Source: JBPCPM01 sp050999155 (GTDB lineage Bacteria; Actinomycetota; Thermoleophilia; Solirubrobacterales; 70-9). Taken from it: a DNA stretch of 8,719 nucleotides. This document shows, piece after piece, positions 1 to 6,575 of the stretch (its first letter is position 1; every line of letters starts with the position of its first letter). The position numbers were made by a program, and so were the translations under genes. Below the pieces are notes generated by a model. It ran no database searches. It was not told where the DNA came from and saw only the letters and a list, made by a program, of their open reading frames with translations. The stretch spans positions 1 to 8,719 of the forward strand of contig JBPCPM010000154.1 of assembly GCA_050999155.1 (NCBI GenBank). Reading direction: 5' to 3'.

Positions 1-739
1 GTGGGTCGGTGTGCCGCACCGGGACCGCGTCGACGACGCCGACCCGCCACCCCCGCTCGCGGGCCACGGCCGCCCAGTGGGCGTCCAGCCCCCACCCCAT
101 CCCCTCGGTCGGAAACGGCGTGAGCTCGCGCCAGGCCGCGCGCGAGAGCACCGTCGCTGGACCGATCTCCACGCCCGCGGTCTGCCGGGCGAGGGCCGGC
201 CGCCGCCGAACGACGGGCCACGCCGTGTGGCTCGAACGGGTGAGCGCCGGCTGGGCGAGCTCGAAGCGCAGCCCCTCGCAGACGCACACCAGCCGATCGA
301 CGTACCGCCGCGGGAGGGCGATGTCGTCGTCGAGGATCAGGATCCAATCCGCCGCGAGCGGTGCGGCAGCCTCGGCCACGCGGTTGAGGTTGGCGAACTT
401 CCCGCCGGCCAGGTCGGTGACCACGGTCTCCACTGCCAGCTCGGTTCCCGCGCCTGCGGTGGAGCCAAAGGCGAGCCGCAGCCGATGACGCGTAGCCCGC
501 CGTAGCCGCGCGATCTCGGTGGCGAAGGTCTGCGCCCGGTCGGGGCGGTAGATGGCGAGCACCAGCACGTCGCGCTGCGGTTGGCTCTCGGCCAGACGGT
601 CGAGCACCCGCCCCGCTCCGAGCGCCCGCTGCCGGGCTTCCAGCGTCGCGTCCAGGGCGCGGCCCGCCAGCCTCGCGCGGCGCGAGAGGATCCCCGAGGT
701 CGGGGGAAGGAAGGTGAGCGTGGTCGGAGGTGCCCCCAT
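1..739 (-). CDS. GT-A-type glycosyltransferase, partial (C-terminus beyond left edge)
   Basis: I translated the minus strand from an ATG at 739-737. The frame stays open for 246 codons to the window edge, so the C-terminus is missing. Residues 1-55 are a basic, Arg-rich leader (residues 20-45 are mostly R, A and L). The sugar-nucleotide-binding part begins near residue 57 (VLVLAIYRPDRA). GGKFANLNR at 112-120 and LILDDDIALP at 133-142 follow; the aspartates at 137-139 look like a metal-binding DxD. A later block, VEIGPATVLSRAAW (190-203) and GMGWGLDAHW (213-222), resembles the DUF707-type glycosyltransferase-like families, but that family match is from memory. It is divergent from rmd, 63 bases away. 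No convincing Shine-Dalgarno precedes 739, so a downstream GTG (for example codon 46, 58 or 60) is possible. It probably adds a sugar to the same glycan; donor and acceptor are unknown. Confidence 0.75.
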   Translation of the reverse strand, partial: MGAPPTTLTFLPPTSGILSRRARLAGRALDATLEARQRALGAGRVLDRLAESQPQRDVLVLAIYRPDRAQTFATEIARLRRATRHRLRLAFGSTAGAGTELAVETVVTDLAGGKFANLNRVAEAAAPLAADWILILDDDIALPRRYVDRLVCVCEGLRFELAQPALTRSSHTAWPVVRRRPALARQTAGVEIGPATVLSRAAWRELTPFPTEGMGWGLDAHWAAVARERGWRVGVVDAVPVRHTDP

Positions 740-802
740 GGCGGATACCGTACGGGCATCGGCCCCGGTACCACCGACAATCTCCCCCACGCAGGGCAGG
801 CC
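740..802. promoter_or_regulatory. Divergent intergenic region between the left glycosyltransferase and rmd
   Basis: These 63 bases separate the start of the minus-strand glycosyltransferase (739) from the rmd start (803), so they should carry or overlap both promoters. Two short palindromes are visible: CCGTACGG at 748-755 and GGTACC at 767-772. GACAAT at 777-782 is a possible plus-strand -10 element, but I see no well-placed -35 partner. AGGG at 793-796 lies six bases before the rmd GTG and is a modest ribosome binding site. The promoter role is inferred from gene orientation. Confidence 0.4.
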
Positions 803-1720
803 GTGCTCGTGCTCGGCGCCACCGGGTTCGCAGGCAGGCACCTACGCCCGCTGCTCGAAGACGAGGGGTGGAAGGTGACGGGGACCAGCCGGACCTCGGG
901 AGATGCAGAGCTCACCTGCGACCTGACCGACCCCGCTTCGGTGGAACAGGCAATCCGCTCGAGCGCTCCGGACGCGATCGTCAACCTCGGCGGGCTCAGC
1001 TCCGTCAGCGCGAGCTGGGACGACCCGGTGGGCACCTTTGCCGTCAACACGACCGGCACCGTGGCGCTGCTGGATGCGGTCTCGCGCCACGTGCCGCAGG
1101 CCCATGTCGTCTGCGTGTCGTCCGGGGAGGTCTACGGGGACCCCGATGCCGCGGAGTTGCCGCTCACCGAAGAGGCGCCCCTGCGGCCCACCAACCCCTA
1201 CGGGGCCAGCAAGGCCGCGATGGAGATGGCGTGCGGCCAGGCCGCCGCGACCGGCCGCCGCATCGCCGTCGTGCGGGCGTTCAACCACCTCGGGCCCGGC
1301 CAGGACAGCAGGTTCGCGGCGGCCAGCTTTGCCCGCCAGATCGCGGAGGCACAGGACTCGGGAGCCGACGAGGTGACGTTGGCGGCGGGTAATCTCTCCC
1401 CCCGTCGTGACTTCACCGACGTCCGAGACATGGTCAGGGTCTACGCCGCTCTCCTCGGGCGGCGTATGACGGGCACGTTCAACGCCTGTTCGGGGCGTGC
1501 GGTCGCGATTTCGGAGCTGGTCGAGCAGCTGCGCTCGGCGGCCACCATCCCGGTCGCCGTGCGCACCGACCCCGACCGTTTGCGTCCGGCAGACGCCCCG
1601 GAGATCGCGGGCAGCGCAGCGAAGCTCCACGCGGCCACGGGATGGGAGCCGCGAATCTCCCTGGATCGCACGATGGCCGACCTGTTGGCCTCGTGGAACA
1701 ACCGAGGAGCGAGGGCCTGA
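803..1720 (+). CDS. rmd: GDP-4-keto-6-deoxy-D-mannose reductase (GDP-D-rhamnose synthase), SDR family
   Basis: A 305-residue extended short-chain dehydrogenase/reductase, expected to reduce the C4 ketone of GDP-4-keto-6-deoxy-D-mannose with NAD(P)H to give GDP-D-rhamnose in the cytoplasm. The nucleotide-binding motif GATGFAG is at residues 5-11, the catalytic serine region SSGEVYG at 106-112, and the YxxxK pair is Tyr133/Lys137 (YGASK). FNHLGPGQ (160-167), GNLSPRRDFTDVRDM (196-210) and DPDRLRPADAP (256-266) match the pattern I know for Rmd rather than for GDP-fucose synthase. The GTG at 803 is chosen because the Rossmann strand starts right there; the frame is open upstream to an ATG at 581, but that stretch is antisense to the left glycosyltransferase and unconserved in character. 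Its stop overlaps the gmd start by one base (TGATG). GDP-6-deoxytalose synthase is the main alternative. Confidence 0.88.
   Translation: MLVLGATGFAGRHLRPLLEDEGWKVTGTSRTSGDAELTCDLTDPASVEQAIRSSAPDAIVNLGGLSSVSASWDDPVGTFAVNTTGTVALLDAVSRHVPQAHVVCVSSGEVYGDPDAAELPLTEEAPLRPTNPYGASKAAMEMACGQAAATGRRIAVVRAFNHLGPGQDSRFAAASFARQIAEAQDSGADEVTLAAGNLSPRRDFTDVRDMVRVYAALLGRRMTGTFNACSGRAVAISELVEQLRSAATIPVAVRTDPDRLRPADAPEIAGSAAKLHAATGWEPRISLDRTMADLLASWNNRGARA
1704..1715 (+). promoter_or_regulatory. Ribosome binding site of gmd
   Basis: GAGGAG (1704-1709) and GAGGG (1711-1715) lie inside the end of rmd, 10 and 4 bases before the ATG at 1720. This purine-rich stretch, with the TGATG stop/start overlap, fixes the gmd start at 1720 rather than the upstream in-frame ATG at 1642. 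Confidence 0.6.
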
Positions 1721-2703
1721 TGGCCAAGACGGCGCTCATCACCGGCATTACCGGCCAGGACGGCAGCTTCCTCGCCGACCTGCTGCTGGACAAGGGCTAC
1801 GAGGTCCACGGCCTGGTGCGCCGGGCATCGACCGAGACCTTCGGGCGGCTCGAGCACATCCGCGACCGGATCCGCCTGCACACGGGTGACCTGCTCGACC
1901 AGCGATCGCTGGGGGACGTCATGCGCGCGACCGAGCCCGACGAGATCTACAACCTCGCGGCGATGTCCTACGTGGCGGCTTCGTGGAACCAGCCGGTGCT
2001 GACGGCCGAGTTCACGGGGATCGGGGTCACGCGGATGCTCGAGGCCATGCGCGAGAGCGCGCCGGAGGCCCGCTTCTACCAGGCGTCGTCGAGCGAGCAG
2101 TTCGGCAAGGTCCTCGAGGTGCCCCAGAGCGAGGACACGCCCTTCTATCCCCGTAGCCCCTACGGCGTGGCGAAAGCCTACGGCCACTTCATCACCGTCA
2201 ACTACCGCGAGAGCTACGGGCTCTTTGCCTGCTCGGGAATCTTGTTCAACCACGAGAGCGAGCGCCGGGGCCTGGAGTTCGTGACCCGCAAGGTCACCCA
2301 CACTGCGGCAGCCATCAAGCTCGGGCTGCAGTCGGAGCTGCGGCTCGGCAACCTCGACGCCGAGCGCGACTGGGGCTACGCCAAGGACTACGTCGAGATG
2401 ATGTGGATGATGCTCCAGCAGGATGAGCCCGAGGACTACGTCGTGGGCACCGGCACGACGCACTCGGTCCGCGAGCTCGTGGATCTGGCCTTCGGCCACC
2501 TCGACCTCGACCCCGCCGAATACGTGGTGCAGGACCCGGCCTTCCTGCGGCCCGCCGAGGTGGACCTGCTGGTCGCCGACCCGACGAAGGCCCGGGAGAC
2601 GCTCGGGTGGGTACCCCAGACATCGTTCGAGGACCTCGTCCGGCTGATGGTCGATGCGGACATGCGCCTGCTCGAGAGCGGCGCCCCGGTCCGGCAGGTC
2701 TAG
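1720..2703 (+). CDS. gmd: GDP-mannose 4,6-dehydratase
   Basis: A 327-residue SDR enzyme converting GDP-D-mannose to GDP-4-keto-6-deoxy-D-mannose with bound NADP(H). This product is the branch point for D-rhamnose, perosamine, L-fucose and colitose. The first residues, MAKTALITGITGQDG, carry the GxxGxxG motif (9-15). The active site follows E. coli Gmd with a constant offset of eight: Ser124 (for Thr132), Glu126 (Glu134), Tyr148 (Tyr156) and Lys152 (Lys160). FNHESERRG (176-184) and GNLDAERDWGYAKDYVE (210-226) are family hallmarks. Ser for Thr at 124 is conservative and, as I recall, common in bacterial homologues. The protein is slightly shorter than E. coli Gmd, which is usual in bacteria. 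Translation is probably coupled to rmd by the one-base overlap. It should feed both Rmd and the minus-strand aminotransferase. Confidence 0.96.
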   Translation: MAKTALITGITGQDGSFLADLLLDKGYEVHGLVRRASTETFGRLEHIRDRIRLHTGDLLDQRSLGDVMRATEPDEIYNLAAMSYVAASWNQPVLTAEFTGIGVTRMLEAMRESAPEARFYQASSSEQFGKVLEVPQSEDTPFYPRSPYGVAKAYGHFITVNYRESYGLFACSGILFNHESERRGLEFVTRKVTHTAAAIKLGLQSELRLGNLDAERDWGYAKDYVEMMWMMLQQDEPEDYVVGTGTTHSVRELVDLAFGHLDLDPAEYVVQDPAFLRPAEVDLLVADPTKARETLGWVPQTSFEDLVRLMVDADMRLLESGAPVRQV

Positions 2704-2778
2704 GCCCAGGTGGCAGGCGCCGGCTCGTCGGGTCGGGATCCGGCGGCGGGGGATGCGACGAACGCAGGCCGCCGCCAC

Positions 2779-3687
2779 ATGAGGATCGGGATCGTGGTCT
2801 GTACCAATCGCGATGGCGAAACGATCCGCCCCGCGCTCGAAGCGCTGGCCGCGCAGGCGGGTCAGGGCCGGCGTGTGCTGGTCATCAACGGGGTGGACGC
2901 CGCCACGGCGGCGGAGCTTGACCGCCTGGCGCGGCAGACCGGCTTCTCCCCCGTGCCAACAGCAAGCACCGGGTTGTCGGAGGCCCGGAACATCGGCGCC
3001 GGTGCGCTGGGCGACGAGCAGGTCGTGGCCTTCGTCGATGACGACGCGATCGTCCACGGCGACTGGCTCGAAAAGCTCGCCGCACAGTGGGGCTCGGCCA
3101 CGCCCGACGTTGCCTGCATCGGCGGCGCGGTGCTGCCCCGGTTCGAGGAGCCGCCTCCACGGTGGGTCAGCCCACAGATAAACAGCACGCTGTCGATCCT
3201 CGACCTGGGGCCCCACACCCAGCAGCTCGATCCGCAACGGCAGGACTGCTACGGATCGAACATCAGCTTCGAGCGCGAGGCGCTGGAGGGCGTCGGCGGC
3301 TTCGACACCCGCCTCGGCGCGTGGGGGTCGATGCCCCTCGTCGGTGAGGAGACGGCCGTCCAGCGGGCTCTGGCCGCAGCCGGGCGCTCGATCGTCTACG
3401 CGGGCGACGTCAGGGTGGACCATCTCGTCGAAAGCGACCGGCTCACCCTCGCAGGGTTCTTCCGGCGACGTGTCGTGGTGGGGGCCGCCTCGGCCCGCGT
3501 CGGACTGATGCGACGGCTCGAGGCTGCGGCGCGTGCGGCCCGGGCGAGCGCCGGCCTGGGAGTCGCGGTCGCCAGGCGGGACTGGGCGCTGGCCGGCGAA
3601 CGCGTGGCGCGCCTGGGCACGAACCTCGGAGCAGCCCTGGCTCCGGTCATCCGCCGGCGGCTGCGTCGACTCGGGTGGCCGGGTTGA
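2779..3687 (+). CDS. Family 2 (GT-A) glycosyltransferase
   Basis: A 302-residue inverting-type glycosyltransferase with a GT2 fold. MRIGIVVCTNRDGETIRPAL starts the domain. GLSEARNIGA at 65-74 is the conserved region before the metal site. VAFVDDDA (83-90) holds the DxD motif (Asp87-Asp89). CYGSNISFEREAL (157-169) and GVGGFDTRLG (171-180) are the acceptor-side signature, and GEET (189-192) supplies the likely catalytic acid/base. After residue 225 the protein is Arg/Ala-rich and amphipathic with no clear membrane span, which would suit peripheral membrane contact. The ATG at 2779 is chosen because the domain begins there; an in-frame GTG at 2710 would add 23 residues lacking domain character. 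It lies 75 bases after gmd, and its stop is one base before the next ATG. The donor is plausibly GDP-D-rhamnose or GDP-perosamine, which is inference from context only. Confidence 0.85.
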   Translation: MRIGIVVCTNRDGETIRPALEALAAQAGQGRRVLVINGVDAATAAELDRLARQTGFSPVPTASTGLSEARNIGAGALGDEQVVAFVDDDAIVHGDWLEKLAAQWGSATPDVACIGGAVLPRFEEPPPRWVSPQINSTLSILDLGPHTQQLDPQRQDCYGSNISFEREALEGVGGFDTRLGAWGSMPLVGEETAVQRALAAAGRSIVYAGDVRVDHLVESDRLTLAGFFRRRVVVGAASARVGLMRRLEAAARAARASAGLGVAVARRDWALAGERVARLGTNLGAALAPVIRRRLRRLGWPG

Positions 3688-3688
3688 G

Positions 3689-4762
3689 ATGACCGTGACG
3701 GGGCCCGACATCCTCATCGTCTCGCTCGCCACCACCGAGGGGTGGCGGACCAACGAGCTCGAGCTCGCGGCAGGACTCCAACGGCTGGGCGTCGACCACC
3801 GGATCGAGCGAGCGGAGATGGGTCCTTCTCGTCACCTGCGGCGGACGATGCCCATGGTCGACGCCGTCGAGGCCGCGGCGGCACGGCGAGCCCTCAAACG
3901 CGGGCTGGCCGGCGGTCTGCCCCGCGCAATCGTCTTCATGGGTTCGACGGCTGCCTTGCACGCCTCGGTGGCCCGCCTGCAGGATCAGGGCATCCGGATC
4001 GCAATCCGGCTCGACTGCCCCGCCGCGGTGAACCGCCCCCAGGCCGCCAGCGCCGCCCATCGCCGGCTCGAGCGCCGGCGGCTGGCCGACGCCGATGTGG
4101 TTCTGGCCATGGGTCCGCGCTCGGCTGCCACCGTCGAAGATCTGGCCCGCCGGACGATTGTGTTGCCCACACCGATCGAGGCGCCGACCGGCAAGCCGAC
4201 CTATCCGCCGACCGCGATCAGCTACGTGGCCGACCCCGACAAAAAGGGGCTGGAGTTGGTGGCTCGCAGCTGGCCCCTTGTCCGCGAGCAGTTCCCCGAG
4301 ATGCGCCTGCTCCTCGCCGGCCTCGACACCGCCCGGGGAGTCGCCTATCTGGCGCACAAGGGTGCCCCCCTGACGGCAGGCCTCGAATGGCTCGGCATGG
4401 TGCCCCGCGCCGACTACCTCGCAGTCCTAGCCGAAGCGAGCGTCTACGTTTCGGCCTCGCACCGCGAGGACCACGGCATCACCCAGCTCGAGGCCCTGGC
4501 GGCCGGTGTGCCCCTTGCGACGACCTCGGCCACCGGCGCCTACGAGGCCGAACCGATCGTCGAGGCGATCGACGCGAGGCTTATCGCGAACGATCGCTCC
4601 CCGCACGCCGTGGCGGCGGCGGTCCGGCGGGCCATGTCGTACAGCGTCGAGCAGCGGGAACGGTTTCGTGCCGGGACGCAGACGCACACACGGTCGATGT
4701 CCCGACCGGCCGTCGATCGGCTCTTGGAAGAGTTAGTGCTTCCCGTGCTCTTGGAGTCTTAG
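3689..4762 (+). CDS. GT4-like (GT-B) glycosyltransferase
   Basis: A 357-residue retaining-type glycosyltransferase of the group 1 kind. The N-terminal half is diverged: ILIVSLATTEGWRTNELELA (8-27) is the first Rossmann strand and helix. The C-terminal half is typical: AISYVADPDKKGLELV (176-191), MRLLLAGL (205-212), LEWLGMVPRADYLAVL (232-247) and VSASHREDHGITQLEALAAG (254-273). The last contains the E-x7-E pair (Glu260/Glu268) that binds the donor in GT4 enzymes. The ATG at 3689 follows the previous TGA after one base, so the two genes are almost certainly co-translated; the open frame continues upstream to 3533, but that stretch lies inside the GT2 gene. The gene ends in a TAG that overlaps the stop of the convergent minus-strand gene. 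The donor sugar cannot be read from sequence; a GDP-deoxysugar made by its neighbours is the simplest guess. Confidence 0.85.
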   Translation: MTVTGPDILIVSLATTEGWRTNELELAAGLQRLGVDHRIERAEMGPSRHLRRTMPMVDAVEAAAARRALKRGLAGGLPRAIVFMGSTAALHASVARLQDQGIRIAIRLDCPAAVNRPQAASAAHRRLERRRLADADVVLAMGPRSAATVEDLARRTIVLPTPIEAPTGKPTYPPTAISYVADPDKKGLELVARSWPLVREQFPEMRLLLAGLDTARGVAYLAHKGAPLTAGLEWLGMVPRADYLAVLAEASVYVSASHREDHGITQLEALAAGVPLATTSATGAYEAEPIVEAIDARLIANDRSPHAVAAAVRRAMSYSVEQRERFRAGTQTHTRSMSRPAVDRLLEELVLPVLLES

Positions 4763-5850
4763 CCGCGGGGAGGGTCAGGGGGGGTGCCGTACGTGCCACC
4801 ATGGCCGAGGCGGGCGGTGAGCCGCCGCGCGAGCCCAAGCGGACCCTTCCGCAGGGAAGCTCGGTGCTTGTCCTGGGCCTGCACGAAGCGCCTCCGGAGC
4901 CCGAGCTCACGTTCCTGCAGCCGCTCGGCCACCAGCTCCTGGATTTCGATGGCCTCAGCCGACCACGTGCGCTGCGGATGTTCGGACGCCTCCTCGGGTG
5001 CTCTCGGACCCGGTAGAGGATGAACGCGCGGATCCTTGAGCCGGTCGACGACCTCCCTGAACCGCTGGTCGACCACGAGCTCTCCCTCTCGCAGCCCCTG
5101 CTCGATGGCCTCCTGCCGCCACCGGGCGGCCGGCTCGACCGAGCGCGGGGAGAGGTCGTCGACGCCGCCACGGCGCACCAAGACGTCGCTGTTGCGGGCG
5201 GTTCCCGCTTGCAGGCGGCGTTCGAGCTGAGCCGACGAGCGAAGCCCGAAGTGGAAGATGCGAAGGGGAGTAAAAGGTGCGAGGCGCATGGGCTGCCCGG
5301 CGTCCCACCGGCCCAGCGCATCCCGATCGGCTGCGTGCATGGCTCGGTGCGAGCCTCGATCGAGGACAACCGAGGCTGATCCGCGGAAGCAGACCTTGGG
5401 ATCAAGCGGCGACCGGCGTTCGCGGACCGTGAGCTCGCGGAGGGCGCTGGACTTCGGTTCCCCGGTGAACACGACATCGGTGCGGGGGACGAATACGAGC
5501 TCCGATCGGTCCGGGAGTCCGCCCAGCGCCGCCTTCAGGTCGCCGGCCAACGGCCACCAGAACTCGTCGGGATCCCCCGCGAGCACCCAATCAGCTCGGT
5601 GCTCTGTGAAAGCGAGCCGTGCCAGCAGGGTCCGCCAGGCGGACGACGAGCCTCCCCAGCGCCCGGGGGGGCGAGGGACGATCGAGACGTGTCCGCCGCG
5701 GACGAAGGACTCCAGCACATCCGTGGCGCCGTCTGTCGATCGGTCGTCGATGGCAAGGACCACATCCACTCCCTGGTTGAGGTGGTAGAGCAGGTGCTCC
5801 TCGAGTGTCTGCGCCTCGTTGTGCACAAGGAGAGTCATGGCCACTTTCAC
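4759..5850 (-). CDS. Glycosyltransferase, GT2-like (Glyco_tranf_2_4 type)
   Basis: A 363-residue cytoplasmic GT-A enzyme. It opens with MKVAMTLLVHNEAQTLEEHL; the LVHNEA block and AIDDRSTDGATD (33-44) are the nucleotide-binding face. GDPDEFWWP (92-100) carries the DxDEF metal site of the Glyco_tranf_2_4 group. FRGSASVVLDRGSH (155-168) and LRIFHFGLRSSAQLERR (196-212) match the C-terminal part of that domain. Residues from about 240 are charged and helical (many R, E and Q), ending in a Gly/Pro-rich tail of unknown use. The start is a GTG at 5850-5848 overlapping the acyltransferase stop (GTGA), with AAGGAA (5862-5867) upstream. It is the last gene of the minus-strand operon and its TAA overlaps the stop of the convergent GT4-like gene. 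Coupling to amino-sugar genes suggests transfer of the N-acylated amino sugar (inference). Confidence 0.86.
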   Translation of the reverse strand: MKVAMTLLVHNEAQTLEEHLLYHLNQGVDVVLAIDDRSTDGATDVLESFVRGGHVSIVPRPPGRWGGSSSAWRTLLARLAFTEHRADWVLAGDPDEFWWPLAGDLKAALGGLPDRSELVFVPRTDVVFTGEPKSSALRELTVRERRSPLDPKVCFRGSASVVLDRGSHRAMHAADRDALGRWDAGQPMRLAPFTPLRIFHFGLRSSAQLERRLQAGTARNSDVLVRRGGVDDLSPRSVEPAARWRQEAIEQGLREGELVVDQRFREVVDRLKDPRVHPLPGPRAPEEASEHPQRTWSAEAIEIQELVAERLQERELGLRRRFVQAQDKHRASLRKGPLGLARRLTARLGHGGTYGTPPDPPRG

Positions 5851-6575
5851 GGTTCAGAGCGTTCCTTTCCGGCGGCGGTCGAGCTCGACCCGGCCGCGCT
5901 CACCGGGCGGGCCGGCACACCCATAACCGTGGTCTCCGCGGCGACATCCCGCGTCACGACCGCCCCCGCGCCGACGACCGCGCCCTGGCCGACCGTCACG
6001 CCGTCGAGAACGAGCGCGCCCATGCCAATCGACACGGCGGCGCCGATATCGCAGTTGCCGGCGACGTTCGCCCCAGGCAGGAGACTGACGTGGTCGCCGA
6101 CGGTGGTGTGGTGGCCGATCAGCACGCCGCGGTTGACGATGACGTGCGTCCCGATCGCCGTACGAGCTCCGATGACAGCCCCGGCGCTCACGATCGTCCC
6201 GGGCCCCAGCCTTGATTCCGACGACACCCGGCTGAACGGGTGGACGACCGTAGCGAACGCGACCCCCCGAGCGGCCATCTCGCCGGTAAAGCGGCTGCGC
6301 AAGGTAGTCACGAGCGCGCAGACGGCGAGATGGGACCCGGCGAACGAGCCGACATCGTCGATCCAGTGCACAGGCAGGCCGTCGATGCGTCGGGCGCACC
6401 GATCGGGATCAAGGTTCTCCACAAATCCCGTGACCGACAGGCCGGGGACCTCCGATACGAGGTCGGCCACCTCGACCGCGAAGCTGCGGGTTCCGCAAAT
6501 CAGGAGCGGCTGCGCGGAGGGCGCGCATGGTTCGACCGCTTCTGGCACCGGACCCCTAGAACCGGCGGACCGCAT
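5847..6575 (-). CDS. PerB/PglD/NeuD-family sugar N-acyltransferase
   Basis: A 242-residue acyl-CoA-dependent acyltransferase. An N-terminal Rossmann-like sugar-nucleotide domain begins at PLLICGTRSFAVEVADLV (23-40). A left-handed beta-helix of hexapeptide repeats covers about 109-222 and ends with the usual VMGVPARPV (217-225). Asn148 and His155 (VNRGVLIGHH, 147-156) line up with the Asn and catalytic His of PglD and related enzymes; the next residue is His156, where I recall an acidic residue in many members. The family N-acetylates UDP- or GDP-4-amino-sugars; PerB acts on GDP-perosamine. The ATG at 6575 has AGGAG ten bases upstream and overlaps the aminotransferase end by 20 bases; the first 22 residues precede the domain. 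The gene order supports GDP-perosamine as substrate. The acyl donor may not be acetyl-CoA, given the BKACE in the operon (inference). Confidence 0.86.
   Translation of the reverse strand: MRSAGSRGPVPEAVEPCAPSAQPLLICGTRSFAVEVADLVSEVPGLSVTGFVENLDPDRCARRIDGLPVHWIDDVGSFAGSHLAVCALVTTLRSRFTGEMAARGVAFATVVHPFSRVSSESRLGPGTIVSAGAVIGARTAIGTHVIVNRGVLIGHHTTVGDHVSLLPGANVAGNCDIGAAVSIGMGALVLDGVTVGQGAVVGAGAVVTRDVAAETTVMGVPARPVSAAGSSSTAAGKERSEP

Noticed and set aside
581..802. A 74-residue N-terminal extension of rmd from an ATG at 581
   Set aside because: The added stretch is Arg/Gly-rich, overlaps the divergent glycosyltransferase and precedes the normal Rossmann start; the GTG at 803 begins exactly at the nucleotide-binding strand.
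337..1059. A 240-codon minus-strand open frame across the left divergent region
   Set aside because: It is out of frame with the real glycosyltransferase at 1-739 and antisense to the rmd start, and its translation is W/R/P/S-rich noise.
1441..3753. A 770-codon open frame on the minus strand opposite rmd, gmd and the GT2 gene
   Set aside because: It runs antisense to three genes with clear catalytic motifs. Its translation is rich in H, R, D, G and V with no domain pattern, the usual result of GC-rich third positions leaving the opposite strand free of stops.
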